Positions 26,401 through 35,400 of a stretch of DNA of 64,000 nt are shown here, piece by piece. Location of the stretch: assembly GCA_946406115.1 (NCBI GenBank), contig OX291551.1, positions 4,278,001 through 4,342,000 of the forward strand, read 5' to 3'. Below the pieces are notes generated by a model. That model ran no database searches, was not told where the DNA came from, and saw only the letters and a program-made list of their open reading frames with translations. Made by a program: the position numbers and the translations under genes. Numbering within the stretch: position 1 is the stretch's first letter; each line of letters opens with the position of its first letter. Origin of the DNA: Apoda limacodes (taxonomy: Eukaryota > Arthropoda > Insecta > Lepidoptera > Limacodidae).

Positions 26401-29400
26401 AAGGCTTCGGCGGCATCCGCTCAGGAGTCTTCTCCCTCTCCCTCCGATACTGATGCTAAACGCCTCAAAGCGCCTAGCGCTTCCCCGTCCCCGTCCACCT
26501 CGGCGGCCAGCCCTGAGCCAGCCGCCATGGACACAACCCCCGCCGCCACCTCTTCGCAGGCCGACTGTCCCACTTCGGGACGGAAGGAAAAATTTCCACC
26601 CCCTGTTGTCATCAAAGACTAAGGGGCCTGGCCAAACATTGCTAACGCTATCAACTATAGGCACGACCGCAATGATGCCGAGCGCGGCATCAAAGTGCAG
26701 GTCCCGACACCGACAGATTTTCGAAATCTGACGGCCTTTCTTACGGCACAGAAATACGAGTACCATACGTATTCGCTGGCCGAAGAACGCGTGCTCAGGG
26801 CAGTTATAAGGGGAGTCCCTAAGGAATTCTCCGAAAAAACTGTCCAGGACGACTTAATCGTCCAGGCCTCCCTCTAAGGGAAGTACACAGGATGTACAAT
26901 GGCCGTAACAAATCAGAGTGCTACGACATGGTGCTCGTAGTGCTCGATCTGACTAAAGAAGGCAAAGCCATCTTTAATATTAAAGATGTGTGCAGCCTCA
27001 AGGGCGTCCGGGTCGAGACTCCGCACAAGCGGTCGACCCCAGGGCAATGCCACCTCTGTCAGCTTTATGATCACGCACAGCGCAACTGCAAACGCAGACC
27101 GCGCTGCGTGAAAGGTCTGCGCGATCACGCCACTCCGGACTGTGATCGCGATCGCGTTAACGCATCCGACCCGGTCGCTTGCGTACTCTGTGGGAGCGAA
27201 GGCCACCCTGCGAATTACCGGGGGTGCCCCAAAGCTCCCAAACAGAACCCGCGTAAACCCAAACAGGGTAAATCGCGCAACCCGCCCCCCCCCAACAGGA
27301 TCCGCTCGTGCTTGCTGCCCTCCCTGCTGTCAACGCCTGGTGCCGTCCTCCAGCGCTAATTGACGCAACAAAATCTAAAGAGACAGACAAACTTCTATCT
27401 GCTCTCCCTGGGCCCGTCTCAGTCACGGGTATTCCCTACCCCGCCCCTCTCATGTCCCGGGACATCCCGCATCCAGCGCCTATGCGAAGTGCTCCCGCAC
27501 CTCTTGCAAAAACGCACCTTGCCCCCCCGCGACCCTCTCTCGCGCTGCTTCGCAACGCCGCTCTGACAATACAATACGTACAGATCCCCGATCTCAATCA
27601 AATGCTCAGCTTCATGGCTAAGCATCGCGACTTCTTCGCCGCCCTTCGCAGGGTGGCCCCTAAACCTTAAAAACAACCGCGCGCGAAAAACCCCGGTCCG
27701 TCTCCTTAGGCTATTTTAACGTCGACGGTCTTCGAAACCAAAGAGAGGAATTATCCCAATTATAAAGAACTTAAGGCTAAGCTTTCGCTCTATAGAGGTG
27801 CTTGACGAACTTGACTCGGACCACCGCCCTGTCCTCCTCCGATTAGGTTCCCCTTCGGACTCTCCTCCCGATTTCCCGATTCGGGCAATTGCTCGAATTT
27901 ATCCCACGTGTTAAACGTAGCTATCGACTCACTCACTAGCCACCTGACCGTCGCCGTTGGCGAGTACTCCCACTATCGAAAATAAAGCTCGCTTCAACGA
28001 CTTGCACCGCCGTGTAAGAACCGCTGTAGGCAAGCTTCGCGCCCAACGATTCGGTGATCTGATGGAGAACATTTCTCCTTCTCACCAAGCTTATTGGCAC
28101 TTAGCCAGAGCTCTAAAATCAGACACCGCCAACTCTCTCCCTCTGTTAACTCGTCCCAACAACGTTCCCGCGTTCAATGACGACGAAAAAGCGGATTGCC
28201 TAGCGTCTAGCCTCCAAGCCCAATGTGCCTTAAGTACACAGCCGTTCGATCCCGACCACGTGCGCGAGGTAGACGGCGAAGTGGAGCGCAGAACTTATCT
28301 GCCTCCACAAAACCCCCTGCCCCCTGTCACTGTCGACGAAGTCATACAGGTCATCAAAGACCTACGCCCCCGTAAAGCCCCCGGTGCGGACGGTATCTCT
28401 AACGATAAGCACCTCACTCTTCCCCTTCTCTGCCTCCTAGTAGCGATCTTTAACGCTGCTATCGAACATTGCATCTTTCCTTCTCAATGAAAAGATGCAA
28501 TGTTATAGGCATCCACAAGCCAGGCAAAGCTCGTACCGAGCCGTCCTCTTATCTCCCTATAAGTTTACTAAAGGCCCTTGGTAAACTCTACGAACGCCTC
28601 CTCCTCGCTCGCCTACGGAACGCTATAGTCTCCAGAGGCATTTTAATGGACGAGCAGTTCGGCTTCCGTGCCAAACACTCATGCGTCCATGATGTCCTCC
28701 GCATCACGGAACATATTCTCACTGGCTTCCAACCAGTATTAGGTAAGGCCCGCCACACGGGCGCTGTCTTCTTTGATGTAGCGAAAGCTTTCGACAAAGT
28801 CTGGCACAACGGTTTAATTTTTAAACTGTACAACTTTTAGTTGCCAGATCGTCTCGTGCTCATCATACGATACTATTTGTCGAATCGTAGCTTTCGCTAC
28901 AAAGTTGAAGGCACTCTCTCTTCCCCCCGTCCCATAGAAGCAGGAGTCCCGCAAGGGTCCATGCTCGCCCCCATCTAGTACCTTCTGTACACCAACGACA
29001 TCCCTAAAACGATAGGTATCCTCTTTGCGGACGATACCGCTATCTATACCACCGATAGGCAAGTGAGTCAAATCACTAAGAGACTCCAACCCGCTATCAC
29101 CGCCCTAGGCTAATGGTTTCGGAAATGGAGAATCGAGGTGAATCCCGACAAAAGCTCTGCCGTTCTCTTTACCTCTGGCCGCCCTCCGCGGCCATCTCCC
29201 CTCTCACTCTTCAGTCGTGCCATTCCCTGGCAAAACAAGACCAAATATCTCGGTGCGACCCTGGATAGGCGTTTGAACTTCCGCGATCACACCAAAATAG
29301 TTAGAGACCGAGCCGCTTTTGTCCTCGGTCGTCTTTATCCCATGATAGGCAAGTTCAGTAAGATGTCGCTTAGAAATAAGCTAAATCTTTACACAACTTG

Positions 29401-32400
29401 CATCCGCCCCATACTAGCTTATGCTAGCGTAGTCTTTGCGTTATCCAAGAGCAATCTCCACAAACTTCAGACCCTCCCAAACCGCTTTCTCAGAGCGGCC
29501 TCCGGAGCCTCCTGGTACAAACACGGATAAAACGACGCTCGATCGATCGATTTATCGTCTCCGAAACCCCCTGCATGATAAATTTCATGAAAATCGTTGG
29601 AGCCGTTTCCGAGGTTCAGATTTTATATCTCTTTATATATACATATATACCAGAATTGCTCGTTTAAAGGTATTAATAAGATAGATAAAATTTCAATGGC
29701 GCGGCAAGGTCGATTTAGCTCAAAGAAGGTTGTCAAAATAATTATCACATTACAAGCATTTTTACATTTACAACTTCAATTTTTTTTTTATAGTACCTAC
29801 ATTATTTTATATTCAAAGGCACGATTCGTTATGGTAATAAAATAATGATAGTAGATTGATGCCACAATTTATATTTATTACAATTTGTTACACACAAAAC
29901 ATTAAATGTCTTTGCAGTTCCTATAGATTGCAATGAGAATGAAATTGAATGCACTCAAATTACTTTATTGAAACCTAACTTGATTCTGTACCTAACTAAA
30001 TTATTGTATTATGTGTAGAATTCAAATATGAAATATTGTATGATATGTCCGCGTAACTTATATTATTGAAATACAGTCCCATATCTTGTTAAATATTTCT
30101 TCACTTACAAGCGACATAAGTTTTCCACATTTAGTAGAATCAAAGGGCGACTTACATATTCAACGGGAACGACGTCCATGTGAGTGTTGAGCATAATGCT
30201 GGGCAGCGAGGGCTTGGCACCTTCCCAGGTGATCACCACCACGGGCAGACCATCGGGCTCGTAGACCACAAACGACAGACCAAGCTCTGCGGCCTGGCGC
30301 TGCCAGAACCAAACGGCTTGCGCTGCAAAGATAACACAATCAGTTTAAAAGATCTGGAACTTCCTCAAATCCTGAAGTTTACACCCTAGATGATGTGGGT
30401 TTGAATAGATAAACATTTGGTTTAATTAATTTACCTGATATTTAGCCTTAAAATACACGACCTAACTCGCCCTACCGCGCCGCCGCCAGTCCACCACAGA
30501 CAGTTCGTACCTTTTTAACGGCAAAAAAATCAAGTCAAAAGACAAGGTGACAGCAAAATTATTTGTATTATTTTTTAGGCATTGTATCAATTTTGTTGAA
30601 AAGTATTTTTTTGTAAAAAATTAGTACAGTACACCCTCAGTGCGCGAGTCCAACTTGCACTTGACCAGTTTTTTAGAGTTTCATAGCTAAAGGCCTAATT
30701 TATATCGATTTTGATGAAATTTTACAGCAAAAAAAGGAGAAGCTGACTTAAGCGGGTTCCTGACGTCCACAGGCACACAGCACACAGGCACACAGGGACA
30801 CAGGCACACTGGCACCGCCAATTGATATTGTTATTTTCCTTTTTGTGCAAAGCGCATTTCAGAAATATGTTTCTACATAAACCTAATCTTATAACTTCTT
30901 TCTTGAAGAACCCCATACTGTAGTCCTTAGAGAAAAAAAAGAGAGCTTTTTCCACAACCAAAGCGTGTTGGTACCTACTTGCTATATAAATAGGATTAGC
31001 CATTTCGGGAATTACAGACCATGAAATACAACCTGGCAGTTGACTAGTAATTGTAGGTTATCACGGACAATTGTCAAGATAATGTAGATACTACTTCTTA
31101 TTCAGTTTTTAACTGGCTATTAAACAAAATATCGAACATAAAACGCAAGCCATTTTTGGAATATAGACATTTGAATATTTTTTATATTATCTTAATAATC
31201 AAAACTTCATATCGTCACCTTGCACCGTGCACTATGGAACCAATAAAAACAGTTGAGGTAATTAGTTAGTTTATGTTTTAATTAAATAATCGTAAAACTT
31301 TCAGCTTGTAAATTTTACTTCTTTCTTGATAACAAAAAGATATAAGTAATTAAAATTTAGATATCAACATAGCTATTAAGGCAAGTAAGTGTTGCTTCGG
31401 CCATTTAGTATTTTAAACGCATTCTTTTTTGGTATTTAAATAAAATTTAAAATTACAATCTCATTCTAAAATTTAGGTATATACCTACGTATTATACATA
31501 GGTAGAATTAAGGTACCTATGTGTTATACATAGGTAGAATGTAGTTACCTATGTGTTATACATAGGTAGAATTTAAGTACCTATGTGTCATACATAGGTA
31601 GAATTTAGGTACCTATGTCTTATACATAGGTAAAATTTAGGTACCTATGTGTTATACATAGGTAGAATTTAGGTACCTATGTGTCCATACATAGGTAGAA
31701 TTTAGGTACCTATGTGTAATACATAGGTAGAATTTAGGTACCTATGTGTAATACATAGGTAGAATTTAGGTACATATGTGTTATACATACGTAGAATTTA
31801 GGTACCTATGTGTTATACATACGTAGAATTTAGGTACTTGTGTGTTATACATAGGTAGAATTTAGTTACCTACGTGTTATACATTGGTAGAATTGAGGTA
31901 CCTACGTGTTAAACATAGGTAGAATTTAGGTACCTACGTATCAAACCTCGAATTCTTGCAGGCACCCTCTATCTTAATGAATAATACTTAACTGGAACAA
32001 CATAATTAGGTTGCGTCGGCGTTCCATCGCCAGGTATCAATTAAGAAAATTAACTAAATACTTTAGTCTAATGGGTTTGGACTAAAATAGAAGTAATCTA
32101 TACGGTCATAATATAAAAAAAACGAGTAGGCATGTCTGTCTATCTGCACAGTAGTACGTTTGCACCGATAAATTCCGAATTCGATTTTGATAAAAAATAT
32201 TTGAATTGCTGAAATTCCGGTTATTAAAATACTTTTTAAGTAAGTATAGATTATTAATATCGTTGGTTGCCGTAAATAAAAGAAAATGGTCCATCAGCAA
32301 GTAACTTCTCTCTCTCGTCTCTGTGTTTTGGCTCCAAAAAAAGGTAGTGATTTATAACTACAAATAAAATTCTAGGAACTTATAAGTAATTTTGGCAATA

Positions 32401-35400
32401 TCTCTGCCTCTGGGCGAAAAAAAATAAATAGGGAATGAAATATGTATTTGTTTGAGAATTACGATATTTTTATAGGTTTTAAACGATGATTGTTTATGAA
32501 TGTAATTTTTTTATTTTAGATTGGTTTACGTGCAAATTGTTATTTTAATATTATTGTTAAATAATAATTATCGACATACTTTTTGTTTTTGTTTGCGTTT
32601 GTAAATGACGTCAATGGTAGTACAGAACCCACGGTGTTTGAGTCCGACTTGCACTTGACTGATTTTAATAACACGCATGTAAATTTACGTAATTTACGAA
32701 CACAAACAAAGACCAAAAGTGTGCCGCTAAGCGGTAACCATGCAATTACTGACCTAGCCCGGCGTTGCTTAACTTTGAATATTTTTTCCTACAAATGAAT
32801 GTGTTATTGTATCTCTTAATAATTACTAAATGGCGCTGTAATGGTAATTTAAGATGGTGATGGCTCGGGCCTGTCTAACACTTGGCAGGTTTTTATTACC
32901 TATTTGTTGTTAGAGAGTTGTTTAGAGTTCACACTTTGCAGCATTACTTATTTTAGAGTTCACACTTTGCAGCATTACTTATTTTAGAGTTCACACTTTG
33001 CAGCATTACTTATTTTCAGAGAAACTTCCTTCCGCAAACTCTTAAGTTGGAAATAAGCTTCCTGCAGAGGTTTTCTCTAAGGACTACAGTTTGGGGTTTT
33101 TCAAGAAAGAAGTGATTAAATATTTAACCTTTAACTAGCAGTTTGTGATTCATGTGCAACTCGCCTCCTGTGTACCCCACGCGTCTGTCGGCCTTAGTAG
33201 CTTCGGTTCTAGTGGCAAAACGACTGTTGAGAGTGAATGGTACATCGCCGGCTGTATGTTAAGTGAGTAATTTCACTTAATATTTTGATTGCGATCTGTG
33301 AGACGGCGGCGCGTCTACGATGAGTAGTATTATGGTGATTTTGTTTGTTTGAGATTTTTTGAAGTGAAAACTTCTTAAGCGGCGTTGTGCACTTTTTTTG
33401 GTATGGGTAAAAAATGATAAACTCGCGTCAGGTCACGTGTCCTAATCGTAGAAATTCGTAAGACGGAAACCGTAATGCCAATTATAATTTTTATTTTTAG
33501 TATTCGCGATTATGAGTAGTACAGGGAGGTTGGATATGGAATTTTAATTCTATGACAGATTGCGATGTCAAATATACTACGTCAAAAAAGTAAATAAACA
33601 AACATTATTATTTCTTGACAATGTCAAAGACATGTCTTGTGACATATTTGAGTGTTAAGCGCGAATCGTGTGTAAAAGTTTTCACTTCTGCCGGCACTCC
33701 CGGAGTGCAACTCGTTTTTTTTATTGAAAATGTCAGAAAATGATCGACCTAGTATTAACATACCTAGTAATTCATCGATTTCACAGAGTGCGAGTAAAAT
33801 ATTGCGATTAGATGATCCTTCTTTTGAAGACGAGCTCTAGCGATTGCTTTTAAAATTAGTGCGCCGGCGATGGGGATGTTGATGATAGTTTGTTTTATGA
33901 AGCTGACATTAAAGAAAATCACTTAAGTGACCAAAGGATTACTGAAGAAAGTGGCAGTACTAAAGTGTTCTAAACCACTATGCAAAGACTGCCAATAAAT
34001 ATACACAAGTTGGGCCTTTGTCAAAAATTTTATGTTTTGTTTTAAGAAGTTAATGTTAAGTTTTTTATATAATTTGTTCTTTATATTTTATTTTAAAATT
34101 AGTGAAACAGACTGAAAAAGTAATTTTCCTTATATAATGTTCCTATAAGATCTCGAGTATAAAAGTCTAAAAAGTGCCTTTGATTATTAAATGTTTAGAT
34201 TTAAAGTTAAAAATATTTAAAATGTTAATTAAAATTACATCTTTTAGTTAAGGGTCGGCAACGCGCGAGTGATGCACCTGGTGTTGCAAGCCTCTACTGG
34301 TGACTGCTTAGCACCAGGCGGGCCGTTAGCTTGTGATGTGTGAAGATGACATGTTCTACTACTTTCTAAAATCTTTCTCCAAAGCGGTAAAATAGAGGAA
34401 GAAAGTTTGTATTTTCACCGCTTTATACGCGAAGATTAAATCATGAATATCAAAGTGAATTGAGGTATATTTATTTTCTACTATTATTCTCATTGTACGG
34501 GACCCTAACTTAATGCGTGTAGGTACCACACGCACTTGTTTCCTATTCCGGATCATCCAAATTTTGGCAATAGTCCTAGAATTTTCAGAATTATATAGCG
34601 AAACAACTTTTGTCTGGTAAACTGAAGCTAGAACCTATCTGGAAAAAACCGGCGAGGTGCGTGTCGGGCCACGCGAAATATAGGTTTCCGTAGTAGCCTC
34701 ATAAACCATCATTTTAGAGGTTGTTTAAATATTTTCAAATACAAAGGGCCAAGTTGTAGCAGTATTGAAATTAAAGTTTTTTAAATGATAATCAAATCAA
34801 ATCATTATAAACTGAACTTTTAAAGCAAAAATTACAAACTTATCTCGGCACTCTTCATCTTCGAGACATCCAAACAACATGCGCGCTTATGAGCGCAGCT
34901 GCCTGTCACACGCTCGATTCGGTGTCGCCGGCTAGTCCAATGCGTCATTTGAACGTAACTATCGTTATCAATTTAAGAAGAATAGTCTTTAGAATGTTAT
35001 TGTCTTATTTTTCTATAATTATACATCGTTCATTTAATTATATTTTATACCTGTTTTACAGATGTACCTACTTCATATAAGTAACTTTTAATGGAATTTG
35101 TACAAAAATTTCACTTTTCCAAGTTCATTTTATAACTTGGTCGACTATTACTCGTTAGCCTGTAAAGTGTACTTACCCGTGATAGTTTTTCTTTCAAATT
35201 CGGTATTTGTACTACCACCGTAATTTTTTTTACATTTCCAAATACTATACTTTCGCTAGTAGAGGGGGACACACACACTTGACTCTAACAAACATTAGTA
35301 CTCCTCAAAGCTTAATTGTTTCGCAAACGGAGCCTTAAATCAAAAAATGATCTTTGCATACCGGCAATGTTTTTGGAATTCCTATCCAACGATACCCCAC

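Larger units (their letters stand above)
25420..29525 (+). mobile_element. Jockey-clade LINE, near full length, internally deleted
   Basis: A GC-rich island in AT-rich intron 2, in the opposite direction to the host gene. It has a ~500-bp 5' UTR, a gag-like ORF1 (from 25931) and a pol ORF2 to 29525. Most of the endonuclease is deleted and the 3' end of ORF2 and 3' UTR are missing, replaced by an RTE-like tail. The 5' boundary is estimated. A second copy (2133-4024) shows the missing 3' end. Confidence 0.85.

Noticed and set aside
25996..26622. 208-codon Ser/Pro-rich ORF as a host protein
   Set aside because: It is in frame order with Jockey zinc knuckles and pol and is explained as ORF1 of that element.
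26233..26766. 177-codon minus-strand ORF (Gly/Arg-rich)
   Set aside because: It is the shadow of the GC-rich Jockey ORF1 on the other strand.
31481..31940. CRISPR array (32-bp palindromic repeats)
   Set aside because: The units are contiguous with no unique spacers, and the locus lies in a eukaryotic intron.
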